From contig NW_019211455.1 of the NCBI RefSeq assembly GCF_002443255.2, positions 30,965,778 through 31,029,777 on the forward strand: a stretch of DNA of 64,000 nt, written 5' to 3'. The stretch comes from Varroa destructor. Taxonomy: Eukaryota; Arthropoda; Arachnida; Mesostigmata; Varroidae. A program made the translations under genes and the position numbers. The notes beneath the pieces were generated by a model. The model worked only from the letters and a program-made list of their open reading frames with translations. It was not told the origin of the DNA and made no database searches. Shown piece after piece: positions 48,013-60,700 of this stretch (position 1 is its first letter; each line of letters begins with the position of its first letter).

Positions 48013-51000
48013 TTAGTAGGCAATCGAATCTCACATGTTCTCTTTGCTAATTTGCACTTGCTTACTTCCCTGTTTGGGCGAGCTATAATAAATCTGTCTA
48101 TAGAACACAAGATAACAAGAGCCGAAATAGGTTTGTTCACCTGATTACGTACGAAATGAAAAATATGGGAGTCAATGAGGTTTATGAAACAATTACAGAC
48201 CGCACACCAAGGAGAACGCTGTCGTACGAAGTACAAAGTATATTATTCTGATCAGTCCGATTCAATTAAACAGCACAGAAATTATATACAGAAATTTTGC
48301 ATGCTTCTTAGGTATAGGATCGTAACTTCTGCGGAATGAAAAAGCGCACAGAGAAGGCTGGCATCGTATCTGTGGCTCAAATCGAGTGACGCAAGATGGG
48401 CCTCTGCAGCTGGAAGGTTTGCCAAACAACGTAATTAGCACACTTACGGAGCTTTTGCTACACAGGATGGCGTGGCCCATAGGCCTGTTTCCCTACGACC
48501 TTTGATGTTTGTAGAAACCAAGGAACGGCAGACATATTTCTGCAGTGGTCCTCCTCAACAGTTGAGAACGACCGTTAGACGACTGCCTTAATGGGAACTT
48601 CCTGACATCCACTTTGTGCAACAAACAAGACGTAAGCCTAGCACCAAAGATGATAAAAGGAACAAGAGAGAAGTAGAAGAATGCCTAAAAAACGTATCGT
48701 TATCACAAAACATACAATAACATCTATTACGCAAACCTGCTTTGTATAAATACATTTATGTAAACAAAGGCAGCTAGTAGGAGTAACAGTAGCCGATACT
48801 AACTTAATATTAGAGCACAGATAAGCATTTACCTACAGAGAATGTCCATTTGTAACGCATGCGCATCAGTCTAGTTGATGCCAGAGTTGGATCTGTTGCT
48901 CACTGAACTGCGCTAAGAACTCTATTAGATCGTTTGCCCCTCTTGCAAAGCTTTCATTCTCTATTACAAAATCTTATTTCTATGGCTCTGTTATACCGCA
49001 GATGCCGGTGATCGTGTGAGACAGGAAGTGATAAGGTGATTAGGTGTTCATGACCTACAGGCATAATCTTGTAGATGATATCGCTTTTACAGGAACACTG
49101 CTCTGGGACCTTCGTAATGCCTTGCAACCTAATCGGTATATGCAGGCACACCACTCGTGTTAGCTAAACTTGAAATATGGAGCTGTTGGATACGATCAGA
49201 AAAGAGAAAATCAGATTGAGACTTAAAAAAAAGTAACATAATTGCTATTGACAACAAACGATCTGTATGATCTTGAGTTCTTCTGTCCTGCAACTGCCTA
49301 CAACCGCTACAACGACTACTACTCACTGGCTGAACATTGGTAAATAGCTCTAAAGTGCCCACGCGCGTCTCCCGTTAATATGCATCCTAGAGCTTTTCAA
49401 AATCTGAAACTGAGCTGCGAGCGTGAAACCTTTTTGATACTCAGTATCCGGAAGAATACAGGAAAGGAGAAGCGTCATTGAATGGTTAGAGCGTTATGAA
49501 AATGCCTGAACGATACATTGGATGGATCGAAAAATACTGACGGCATCATCACAACCGTTGTTACCTTGGACCGCCGATCGGGGTTGTCCGACACGGACAA
49601 GCACTATTTCGGGGCAGTCAGCAGCACTGGGTGTTTACCAAAAGCGAATGATTTGTGATAGTTTACCGATTATTCTTGCTTCTGATCGGGATGTCCGGGA
49701 AGTGAACAGGTACTGCACACTTTGATCCTCCGACTTCAGCAACGAGCCGATATTTAGCTGCATTGCCGTACGAGCTCAGCCTCTTCAACGTCGTCGTTGT
49801 TATAGTCGTGATCGGTGCTATGGGTGCGCCAGCGCCCATCTTCAAGCCGCCGCTTGGCCGTCGTTCCCTTTCATACTGACCCCCGTCCTAGTGGAGCTTG
49901 CTGGGGGCCTTCTGATCTTGTAGCATGCCATATTCAATGTACCTACTTACTGGGTACACTAAGCGCACCCACATGCTTTAGAGTGGGTCAGATTGAAGCT
50001 GAGCGAAAGGAGTGACGCTAAACTCTGACGCGAACGCAAGATTAGACAGAACGGACAAACCCGATGCAAAAGCGAATCAACGGCGAAAATCATCAATAGG
50101 GAAACTAGTCACACAAACTCATCCATTCATTTCCTGATTAGCCCGATGATAGCGAAGTGAGTAATGCTATTGCCTAGTACGCCTAGGAATACGTGGTGGT
50201 CTAGGTTTCAATCCGAACGTAGCCATATAGTTAACCTGAGACGGGCATGAGCCGTTTGAAGCAATGCCTAACGGCTTAAACAGCAGACGCAAAATACAAA
50301 GACAATTTTTTTTCCTACAGGACCATTGACACTTATAGGAGACTGTTTAAAGAACTTCGATTATGAATTGATGGTTTGATTATTGCCCGTTATCGCGTAA
50401 GTAGGTTTAGTCTGCTTAGTTTCAAAGTACTATCGATTCGAAAGAGCTAACCTCAAATTAATGCAACTTTTATCCAAAGCTAACTAGCAGTCATCTTTAA
50501 ACTTGTCGTATATACGTAACTTTCTACATTCGACCGTTTTTCATTACAAAAAGCTGTCCTCAGGATGCCATTCGGGAATTCTTTTTTTTTTTTTTCTTTT
50601 TTATGTTAGTGTTCGTTAGTTCTGAATTTGTCTGGTTGAAAGTCTTGATTAAGAGAACTCGGATCTTCCCTTTTTCTGTTCATGTCTCTAGCCGTTGCTC
50701 CGTCTTTATGTTTCTGACATTGTTTTTCGTCTTCTACCACTCAGTTACTGAATTATTCACTGAGGACATACTAAAATCCTCAGCTACGCGATACAGAAAC
50801 ACCTACATTTTGCGATATTATTCCAAGTGTTCCTATAGGTGTTCCGAACAAACGACGACGTCCGCTGTATTGTCACGCCAAGGATACATGTATATCAAGA
50901 TGCCCTCTCGTACAGAACAGACACGATACGTAAATATACTTTCGATAAAACCCAGACTTGAGACTAACCTAGAAGCAAACGTTGTCTTTCCTTCATGAAT

Positions 51001-51520
51001 TTCTAACCTTCATTTTGAGTCTGATTCGCACGCTTTAATTTATATCTTGTAGCTAACGAGTAAGCGGTGTCGTTTTGTCGTTGAAAGGAAGTTCTTGTAT
51101 GTGTTTAATGGACGGAATGCGCAATGAATGATTGTGGCACTCTTCAGCGAATTTTGGCACTTCCGATAGCGAACCGAACGCGAAGTCGCCGACCTCCTTC
51201 TCAACGATATTCTTTGGAAAGCTGTAATTTTTGCCAAAGTAGCACAGGACAATTTTACAGGCCATTTAATTGAAGAGAAAAAAGTGTTTAGAACGACGCA
51301 AGTGCCTATTACCAAACAGATGACCTTAGCATTACAGCGATGGGCATACTTTATACCTTTAAATACTTTAAAATTAAACCCTTTAAATATACTTTAAAAT
51401 TGATAAAAACACGAAACGGAATGCGATCGATTAAGGGCTATACAAGAATCATTACATTTTCTTTAATTAACTAGCTAAAAGGGCTTAAAGTACAAAGCAA
51501 CAAACCACTGTGAGCTAATT
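48013..51520. other. Intergenic or intronic sequence
   Basis: No gene is recognised. The plus frame 50,603-50,998 (131 codons from an ATG) has a hydrophobic Phe-rich stretch near residue 35 but otherwise unassigned content. It directly follows a poly(T) run at about 50,582. A diverged tandem pair CTTTAAATA(TA)CTTTAAAATT lies at about 51,357-51,402. Confidence 0.5.
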
Positions 51521-52512
51521 CTGTTGCTTAATGTCAGACTAAGGTTAAGCTACAAAATGCACTCGAATCGCGTAACTAATAAGTTAACTAACTACTATTG
51601 CACATATCATAATATTACGTTTTTGGAATTATGGACGCTTGTAGCACTGTTTTCCGCTATGTTTGCCAGGTGGCAGGATTCCGTATCCTTTTGTGTAGGT
51701 TTTATCCTTCTGCAAACGATGGCTGTCGATGCTGTTGACAAGAAAGGCGTTAGGATTTTCTGGCCGGACCTCACGAAAACTGAGAAGCGCAAGTGATGAC
51801 CGTGAAGGAGCAAAGGCGATCATTATTGTTTTTCTTCTCGTTGATCTTAAGCGACTTCATCCCTCATCGGCGTGCGTTCATTCTCGCTGTCGCTGTTACT
51901 ACTGCAGGAAGCGTTGTTGCCGCAATCCGTCGTTACAGTTGTTGCTGTTGCCGTCATCAATAGTCGTTCTCAGCGTCCTTTTTCCTTTCCACCATATCCC
52001 CCGCCTTGTTCACTGCTTCGTTGACTGCTGGTTGCCACTGGATTATAGGAAGGGCGACGGGGCGGTGGCAAAGGGATAAAAATCAGGGCGTTCTATTGTT
52101 ATTGTTTTACTCGCAGACGACGAAAAGGCGAATCGAGTTAATTGGAACATGATCCCAGCTGGCGTCACCGGCCGCCTTTGTCTGATCCCTCTTTCCAGGT
52201 TTCGTGGTCTTTTGTGTGTTTGTCTTCTGTTCTGTCGGTTCCATGAGATAGCAAAACTTTTCTTCCAGCAACTTGAACCCCAAGCGGCGTCGCCACTGTC
52301 ATCCCTGCCGCAGGCCCTGTCTCTTTCAGCAACGCTTTCCATCAGCTTCCCTTTTTATTTCTCTGACACGTGCTGCCCTCCTGTGCCGCCGGTATAGCGA
52401 ATCCTTTGCGTTCTCGAGCAGCGGTAACCGTGACGTGGGCAAGAGGGATGGCCTTTCTAACAGGGAGCTGACGGTATCAAGGAGAATGACCCGAACCATC
52501 AAGGACGTTTAA
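51521..52512. other. Island with overlapping open frames on both strands
   Basis: Plus frames at 51,551-51,796 (80 codons from an ATG, hydrophobic middle, ending LTKTEKRK), 51,729-52,079 (116 codons, Cys/Leu-rich) and 52,149-52,397 overlap. A minus frame (52,043-52,342) is also open. The 51,880-52,420 part is GC-richer with GTTGTTGCTGTTG-like low-complexity text. This resembles a promoter or 5' exon region more than a coding gene; no domain is recognised. Confidence 0.3.
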
Positions 52513-52514
52513 GG

Positions 52515-55500
52515 AATTTCAATGCTCTCGCCCATGATGGAACAAAATTACGCTGGACGTTATCGGTCGAACTTGCGCATGAAAGTTTCTAAAACGCGGT
52601 AACCCATTGCCGAGCTGTGCTCCATGCGTGTGTCGACATGTCGAGGCAGGTTTCAGACTGTATGTGAGGAACGTCCACCTTTCGAATGAGGTAACTAAAT
52701 TGTAAATAATGGCCTATTCCTTTGTAAATGTACTCGATAATGACACTTAATCTACGTATACAATCTCAAAGAGTTTTTGTTTACTTGGTTTTTTTTTGTA
52801 TCGAACATTCGACGGCAGGAATGACTAATTGCTAATTAATATTGCTGCTAAAAGCCGTACCGAGGTATCTGAGTGTGCGCGTTGAATTAACAGACAGTAA
52901 ATACAAATCACAGTATACATAGAAAATGTTCAGACGGATGGGCAAAACAGGGCACTTTCTGATTTCGTAGAATGCAATTTAAGTATCAGAGATGAATCTT
53001 TTGGTTGTCGTATGCCTATACCGTGGCATCACAAAGGTGTGTTAGAACTCCATCAAATATTTGCAGAGTGCCCTCGTAGGGGTAAAAAGTAGCGATATAA
53101 AATACACTCATATAATGGTTTCGTTCTAAAATAAAAGGCAATCGTTTGTTGCAATGAAGTACGCTATTCGTATACATGTTTGTAAATTTTAGATGAACTT
53201 TTTTTTTGTTTAAATAAAAACAATTGATTTACTCTTATTGCAGAGGCAGGTAGGCAGGCAGGTTTGCGAGCTTGGAGTGTCTCAAGGCCCAAAGCGCATT
53301 TCAACCTTTCAAGATAGTATTTACGTCAAAATCAGGCTGAAAAATTTAGAACACTTGCTAAGTTAATAGTAAGGCACTAGCATGCACTGCTAGTACAGCG
53401 CAAAGTGGCCGCTTTTATAATTTCATACAGGATAAGCCAGTAAGAAATAACAGGAGACCTGTGCAGGTAACCTTATTTTAAAGTTTTGAATACAATTATC
53501 TTTTATTGCTCATTGTTCAAAACAGTTTTACTTCTTTATCATCTGTTCCATCGAGAGATTAGAATGTAAGTGCCCCTGCGTCCTTAGTGTGGCTTGTTTC
53601 TAAAAGCAATTTCAGCTGTACGCAGGATGTTATAAATCTACCCTTGTCCTTATGATAACTGGACACATCAGCTTGTGCCATGCAGAGGCTATACTTGTTT
53701 TTATATTGTTCACGCTGAGTTCGGTAGAACGACATTTACGATCGTCTAAAGGAAACATGATGATTCATATCAACAGTTTATATGTGACTACTTGAAATAT
53801 TTGGTCATTATAGCAAACTGGTTAAAAAAACCAATAGACTTTTTCATTTGTCAGAAAGGTACCTAACTTGAGTGTTTTGAATTCAAACTAAAAAATACAT
53901 TTTGTGCTCTACCTTACTTTACTAGTCGTTAACAGAACATAGTACCTGAGAAAAAGGGGCTGTTATTAATCAACGAAACGATTGCCACTCAAGCACTAGA
54001 TTATAGATGATTGTCATTACCACACACTTCGCGATCTTATTCAATGTTATGAGATCACCGATACTTTCATCGTTGTATTAATCGACATATCAGAGTGTCT
54101 AGTCCTGCGTTTTTAGCAATTCTTCGATCGAGACTTTCCAATGTTCATGGCGTTATCATTGATGTTAACGTTAATGTATGCGTTCGGCGTAGAGCTGGTC
54201 GTTGAAGGTAACTTCACGAGGCGCAATATGCGCGAATAGAACTCACGAGCATCGCAGCTGTCAAATGATGATCAGTGACTAAATACCACCATTCGCTGTA
54301 CACCAAACTGTACACAGTACAATGGTTTCTTGAAGATAGTCTTGATTGCACGATGTCTGACGTAGAAGAGACATTGTACAATCCATTCACGATCATCATC
54401 CCCTTATTAGTTGTATTACACACAGAGCTTCCAATGTTTGCGCAAACGCACAAATGCTACCATTATATACTGTGTAGGCGTACTGCCATATAATCTTATC
54501 TAATCTCATTACGATGGCCTCATTCATTTCTCCTGTTCCTTTAATATTAGACCATTTAATATTAGAGTAGGCACAATATAGGCTTGAAGGCACGCGGCAC
54601 GAAAGTTTATTTGTAAATAATATACATACATAATAATGCTAGCAATAACATTAACAATGACCACAGTATGTGCAATCCGTTCGAAAATCGATTCCACCGC
54701 TGAGCGATCTGGTCCTTATCCGATTTTTCGTGCGCCGTTACATCCAGTGGACGCCCCCACGTTCTTCTTTGCGAGCCGTCGGTAGTCGAGACACCCTATC
54801 GTTCTGGATGAAGAATAAAGGCATATGCGGTCGATGCGTTGCTCTCCTCCCACGCTACAGTCTTCGCTGGTGAGGAATAGTTACAGTTGGCTTTGCCACA
54901 TTTGTGGGCAATACCCAGAAATCACGAACGCATGCTAACCACCCCCACCGCTGACCATTTTTTTTCATAAGCAACATCACCAGGCGACCCACACATTGAT
55001 CAAATGACTAGCGAACCAGTCAACAAACTGACAAATCTCAACGTCCGCCGTCCAAAGTCGCAAACGAGGGTCGACTTTTTTAAGGCGCCTGCTTTCGGCA
55101 GATGTTTGTCCGCTGAGATGTTGATGCCGATGATAATATAGAAGTTAGATATCATCACTGTAAGACGGGGGGAAGGGGGGGGGGGTAGCCAGATGATTTT
55201 GTGGGCAGCACTTCGATCTCAAAAAAAAAAACAAAACGATAAAAGCTAAAAAATACAGAACGTACTCTTTCTATTCCGGTTTCGTTTTGGTTGAATATTA
55301 ATAACCAGGAACACAACATGCCGTTCGTAGTTATGTGTCAATCCTCATATACAGACGTATAATTGTATATAGAAGTTTATTTCAAAGTTTTTTTAATGTT
55401 TTAAATTTTGCCGATATCGCATCTTGTGTAAGAAGTAGGTGGAAAATGAGAAGTACCTTGCAGGTGGCATTAACAATCATTAGCTCAGTTGACGAAAGGC

Positions 55501-55880
55501 AGAAAATGAAGTTTGAATGGCTCGAGAGGGAGACAAATTTTGGGTGAAGGATTCATTCGCAGAGCGAAGTGATAGTCTTGTCCAGTATCCTTTTTAAATA
55601 GATTGTAGACTATTTCCTACTTTTAATTATATCGTTTCAACTTGTAACGACTGATCGTCACAGGTGCGGCATTACTATTAGACATGTTTCATAGATTTTC
55701 CGGCAAATTGACCAATTAGAGTACCTCTATTGAAACGACGTTCTTTTGTAATCCAGGTGATACCAATAGTCGTCACTAGCTTAATCGTTGCATTTAACTT
55801 TACAGTTATTTGCCCTACCGCCATTACTTTTGTCTGCGAACTAAAAAGTTGTAAACAAATAGAACGGCTAGCGCCTTTTG
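52515..55880. other. Intergenic or intronic sequence
   Basis: AT-rich, with no recognisable gene. A short (GGCA)n tract is at 53,245-53,262. TTTAATATTAGA is repeated at 54,540 and 54,555. A long G run lies at 55,167-55,185. Frames at 54,214-54,593 and 54,670-54,873 are unassigned. Confidence 0.5.
55167..55185. repeat. G-rich run G6-AA-G11
   Basis: Six G, two A, then eleven G. The tract could form a G-quadruplex and is also an assembly-error-prone homopolymer. Confidence 0.9.
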
Positions 55881-56056
55881 ATTCATTCAGCCATTCATCC
55901 GCGCGGTGGAGAAGGCCAGCAATGGCGGCGACGGAAAAGAAGGGTGCTCCGAATACCGGCCATTGTTGTTAGGGGGGCTGTGATACCAACAGATGTGTCA
56001 GAGTCGCGGCCCGGCCGTTCTTCACATTGCCGTTGAAACCTTCATCATATACTCCA

Positions 56057-56542
56057 ATGAGGAACGAATCATTGCGATATTATCGACAGCCAGGTCGAGT
56101 GGAGTGTGGGCCATATCCCTCAACAATAACTCTTCAATTTTCGCTCGGCCTGTCAAGTTTCGTACACTTTCTGGTAGGAAAAAGCGCGAGAAGGAGTCGC
56201 AAAGGCCAGCGCAAAGGCGAACAAGAACTCGAAGCAACCAAAAGTGAGGCTTTTGTCGGTGGACCGTGTCTGCGGCGGTATCATCGTAGAAGGCCGTTTT
56301 CTCTCGAGAAAGCGGGGTGCCGCAGCACCAAAGCGGCATTCGGCATTGTGGTACGTACCACAGCGTACTCTGTACTTTTTGTTCGACGTCTTACGACTCA
56401 CTTCATCGTGTTTGCTCCTTTCACACCCCTCATCTGTTCCACTTCCGGTTCATTCCAGTTTCGAGATTTTGCCGACAAATTTCTGCAGACCTCACGCAAT
56501 ATTTGTCCATTCAAATACGTACGACGTATAGCCATCCCTTGA
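56057..56542 (+). CDS. Unrecognised ORF, 161 aa, in GC-rich island
   Basis: An ATG at 56,057 opens 161 codons to a TGA. The frame also stays open upstream to a TTG at 56,027. The N-terminal half has a very basic stretch (about residues 43-65, including KSARRSRKGQRKGEQE); the C-terminal half is hydrophobic and Phe-rich. A minus frame at 56,022-56,339 and other plus frames are open too, as expected in GC-richer sequence with few stops. No domain is recognised. This may be an untranslated exon or promoter island rather than a protein gene. Confidence 0.18.
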   Translation: MRNESLRYYRQPGRVECGPYPSTITLQFSLGLSSFVHFLVGKSARRSRKGQRKGEQELEATKSEAFVGGPCLRRYHRRRPFSLEKAGCRSTKAAFGIVVRTTAYSVLFVRRLTTHFIVFAPFTPLICSTSGSFQFRDFADKFLQTSRNICPFKYVRRIAIP

Positions 56543-56674
56543 GCCTAAACTGAGGGCGAAACACATATGTGGCTACTTGTAGTCATTGGAGAAAAAAACA
56601 CAGTTGCAGACAGTCCAGGCCAGACAGCTAGATGTTGAGAACAAATGTTCTTATAACTATGTGTTTATGCATAC

Positions 56675-56962
56675 CTATAGATTAGAATAGGGCACTAGGG
56701 GACGGACTGGTGAAAAGGTGATGGCGGAGATCGTATGTATTATTATAGGTGTCAACACAGAAGGCAGAAAATTGCATGCTTTACTCGACACGATATGACG
56801 CAAACCAGCTGAGACAGTAATAGTCAGCAGAATAATGTACATGTATAACTCAAGGGCACAGCCCATTTCTGTGCCCCAGGCGTGATGATTCTGGGCGTAC
56901 CATGCCTCTTTAATAACAGCAGCGGCAGCGGCAGCGGCAGCAGCACCGACTGACGGCCACAT
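56675..56962 (-). CDS. Unrecognised ORF, 95 aa, poly-alanine tract
   Basis: From an ATG at 56,962 the minus frame encodes MWPSVG, nine Ala residues from a GCT/GCC repeat, then VIKEAWYAQNHHAWGTEMG and a hydrophobic run (YMYIILLTITVSAG). Poly-Ala from an interrupted triplet repeat is common in animal coding exons, which gives some support. No domain is recognised and no donor is convincing. Confidence 0.18.
   Translation of the reverse strand: MWPSVGAAAAAAAAAVIKEAWYAQNHHAWGTEMGCALELYMYIILLTITVSAGLRHIVSSKACNFLPSVLTPIIIHTISAITFSPVRPLVPYSNL
56917..56944. repeat. Interrupted CAG/CGG triplet repeat
   Basis: About nine GC-rich triplets (CAGCAGCGGCAGCGG and on). Read on the minus strand they encode the poly-Ala tract of the 95 aa frame. 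Confidence 0.9.
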
Positions 56963-57246
56963 AGCCCGCCACTATAAAGCGTATAGGTTGAACACATACG
57001 CTTGTTGGGTCGAGGACTTTTGTTGGTGGTATTGAAAAGTCAGTTATTTGATAAGGTGGAGGAGATCTATCCTATAGTTCGAATTCTATAGTTATCTTCA
57101 TATATTGGATAGGAAAAGCACGATTCTGCTTCAATTTCGTTCGTATCTATCTGAATAGTTCAAATGTATTGTTGTCACGCCAAGACCTAGGCAAGTTGGT
57201 TCGCAGAGACAGGTAAAATCGACCGTAAAGCCTATTGACAAGGGAT

Positions 57247-57723
57247 CTAGACCGGAGCGCTGTGTGATCGATGTCTAAACAGAATGTGTAAATAAATAAC
57301 ATATAGAATTAGATTTTGATTATCGTATACTCGGGTATCGAAACAATCCATGAACAGGGGCTTCATAATGATTCGAGACAAATGACCATTGGGCGGTTCC
57401 TGCAGGTATCCCCTAAAACATTTTCTCGTATCACTCTGTTCACAATAGTTATATAAGCATATGTATATGATGATAAATCTATACGTAGCGCGTACAGGTA
57501 ATATAATTCTATTGACTGATAAATTATAGAACTGAGTGTTTCCGAGTATAGGTTTTATGCATCTTCTTTCTATAGATGTTTTCGTGCCACTTTCACAAGT
57601 TAACTGAGCAGAAGTACATTGCTTAAACACGCGCGATCTATTTACTAGCAACGAATCAGATCGAGCTTCAACTAAAGCCATACTTCCGTGTTCATCTATT
57701 GACGGCCAAATAATAGCAGACAT
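57247..57723 (-). CDS. Unrecognised ORF, 158 aa
   Basis: This is one of the two longest ATG-to-stop frames in the window and the only one of that length lying in AT-rich sequence, where long open frames are least expected by chance. The protein begins MSAIIWPSIDEHGSMALVEA, is mixed in composition, and has a short hydrophobic stretch near residue 90 (FIIIYICLYNY). I recognise no domain. No splice sites or promoter could be tied to it. It could be a lineage-specific gene, an exon, or chance. Confidence 0.25.
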   Translation of the reverse strand: MSAIIWPSIDEHGSMALVEARSDSLLVNRSRVFKQCTSAQLTCESGTKTSIERRCIKPILGNTQFYNLSVNRIILPVRATYRFIIIYICLYNYCEQSDTRKCFRGYLQEPPNGHLSRIIMKPLFMDCFDTRVYDNQNLILYVIYLHILFRHRSHSAPV

Positions 57724-57764
57724 AATTAAGCGTCTGGGTTTAAGCTGTACAATAGAGCGCAAAA

Positions 57765-60700
57765 ATTTTATAACTTACCAAATTATGGAATAGTTACCTT
57801 TTTAGTGAGTCACTGAGGCGCAGTGATTAGTTTAGTGGAATTGGAGAGCATTAGAATGACTCGCGAGATTTTTAGATCGAAATAAATGTAAGTCAGATAT
57901 AAGCACGATACTCAGTCGCTAGAGGACCATAGCCCTCGTTCCGTATCGTGGTTCTGTTGTGCAATGGCACAAGTGTGCCCGTTCCAGGCCCGAATTTTAT
58001 ATATGTTACTTAACATATCTGCCAAATTGTAGAAACGTTGGTATATATACATATGTAGATATAATTACCATGCGTTACATAAGGCTATACAATGTGCGAA
58101 TGCCAAAATTAAGTTATTTGCTTATTTCGTAATATCTACACAGTTTAATTTGATTGTATGCAAAATTTCTTACTTATTGCTTTTAGAAAGAAATTAACGA
58201 ACTTAATTTGCTCATCTTCTTTACTTTAATTAATTCTCCAATGAAATGCAAGCCAACATAAGTGTATCGTGTAAGATCTTCGTATATATGTACTGAGAAT
58301 AAAAAAATAAGTAGACATTTTATAAGATCATGAAGATCACTAATCTAAACATAATGATGATATAATATTTAGAGTAATTTAATCATGTCACAGGCCCCGT
58401 CGAGTTCCTTCATCAACTTCCCATTGCACCTTTCGCATTTTTCAAACGCTACCGATCTCATTCAAATGCAGATTTTAGCCGACAAGTAGATAACTGCGAT
58501 GATGAAGCCGGGGAATAATGGAAGGGCATCGTGCGTCGTTTCACGGCCCCCGGCGCCGTCCTTGTCGCCAGCTGAACGAGGCGTTGTCAGCAACCGATCT
58601 ACACAGTGAGAGGTAGCCAGCGCCGGGTATTCAACGAGCCGAGAGATTTAGCTTATAAGCATTAGCATAGGGGGTGACTGGAGAAGAAAGAGAGGGGGGA
58701 TAGAATTAAAGGGGGAGATGAGAGGACCAGTGCTGCACTCTAACGGCTTGGGAAGTGCGGGTGTGTATATGTCTCCAGCTCAAGCATTCTATATTCTCTA
58801 GCGGTTGGTTACTCTATTCTAAAGCAAGTGAACCTCGAGACGAGTGGAGACAAATGGAGAGGACGGGTCTGAAAAGAGAGGACTGCATCGCAGAAGACAG
58901 CGCTCTCAGCTTGGCATTCACTGAGAACATCCTGTTCATCTTATAACATGGTGTTTTATTTAAAACATGAGTAACCCAGAAAAAAGTGCGTGAGTTCAGT
59001 GGAAGGGACGCAGCGTCTTCAGATGAAGAGATGGAAAGCACTCACAACTATCTGTCATCCCTCGTAGAGTGGTCGTTGTTTAAGGCACACATAACAGGAA
59101 GTAGACTGTGCAAAATGGATTGATTTGGTCGAAGTGGCCAAACTTCTGACGGAATCCATTGCGGCACGTTGACTATGAGGCAGGCTAGGAAGCGCCGCTA
59201 GCACCGGATGGAAGAGCCGCTCGTGGAAATTCGATCATGTAGGAAAATATAGGATAAAAATTATAGATGAAAGGGTTTGTTGTTTGTATCAGTAAAATCG
59301 AACGACGATATACGCTTTCTGCTGCCAGATAGTGACAAACTGATCTCTTTCGGACTTAGAAAAAAGGAACAATCCAAATCCACTCGGAAAGTAACACCCA
59401 TAAACGGTTGGAGTGTTTTTACTCAATACGTATCAATGGATGGGGTAACGAAGTGGTTCCTTTATCGTTTAGGACACGATCTTCTATAGGTATAGCTGGC
59501 TCTCTGTCTTCTACTGCTCAGTCTTTTGATCCACACTCGGTTACATTGCTGTTGCCGTTGTCTTGCCTTCCCCACTACATGCCCTGCTACAATAACCCGT
59601 CTGTTGTACGCTCTTAGGTTGTATACGGTAGTATAATGAAAGGAGTGGCAATCAGATGCACGGGCGTCACTATTCAAAAGGATGCTAAACAACACTTTTC
59701 TTGTCTTAGTAATGAAGTTTCTGACGCTTACCTTCAATATGCTAGCCTATGTGAGGCACTTCTATCGAAATGGGATAAATAGCTTTCCCGTATTCCCTGA
59801 AAGTGCCGTGACTGGGCTGACTATAAAATACTCTTTCGAGTATCGTAGGGACATAAATTCGATATCGGCTAGACCTATCACGCACTATATGCGTAGGCAA
59901 CGTCAAATGTAAGGTTTAGTTCGGTCTCCCAGTTACCATTTCAGCATTCCCTATTCTTCACTGTGAAGCTTCAAATTTATAATAACGCTGTTCGTTTATA
60001 CATTATGCTCTAATGGACGTAATGCCATATTTTACCCTCCGACGTGGCAGCAAATAGTTCGGTTACGCGAAGAGTGCCACAAGAACAAGAGCAATCGGCA
60101 TCTGTTTTTGCTAGTGACGAACTGGCATTATAGAACCGCGGCTTGGGATAATACCAGCGTCAAAGCGGACGAAAACATAGTTGAGGTAGGGGCGGGATGA
60201 GGGGTGCATACGATACTTAGGTACAGAACAACAAACAAAGGCTAGACGGCGATGATGTTGACAGCATCGACGTATATTATTGCATACGATTGTTACGCGT
60301 AAAGACAGCGCCAAGTGGCGCTAGCGTTTTCGTTTTTGCCTTCGCGTTTGCAACTTATGAGTGAGGTAAAGAGGGCGCGGATGAGCAGTTAAAATGAGTG
60401 TACTGTTACGCAGCGTGGAAAGGTAGCTACCGCCGTTGATTAAATGAACTATGTGTGGTTTCGTAAAGGAAGGAGTATAGTGGGACCATCTATGCACCAT
60501 GAAAGCATTGACAATGATCAATAGCAGCCTCGTACGGAACCGCTACCGAAGAAGTGCGTGTTCGGCACCATAGAGCTTTACCTAGACGTTTAAATGAACA
60601 CGGAAAAGGGTGCGCGCGAGATCGCGTTGTTTTCAACAGTAAGACAAAAAGCGGGACACGCAGGGCGCGCCTCATAGCGCCACCGTAGGCAACAACTGAG

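Noticed and set aside
50603..50998. 131-codon ORF with a hydrophobic segment as a membrane protein gene
   Set aside because: AT-rich, Ser/Phe/Arg-rich text after a poly(T) run, no family match, and of a length expected a few times by chance in this window.
55990..56250. Possible ankyrin-like text (AVLHIAVE on plus, HTPLDLAVD on minus)
   Set aside because: Only one short block on each strand, overlapping, with no repeat at 33-residue spacing.
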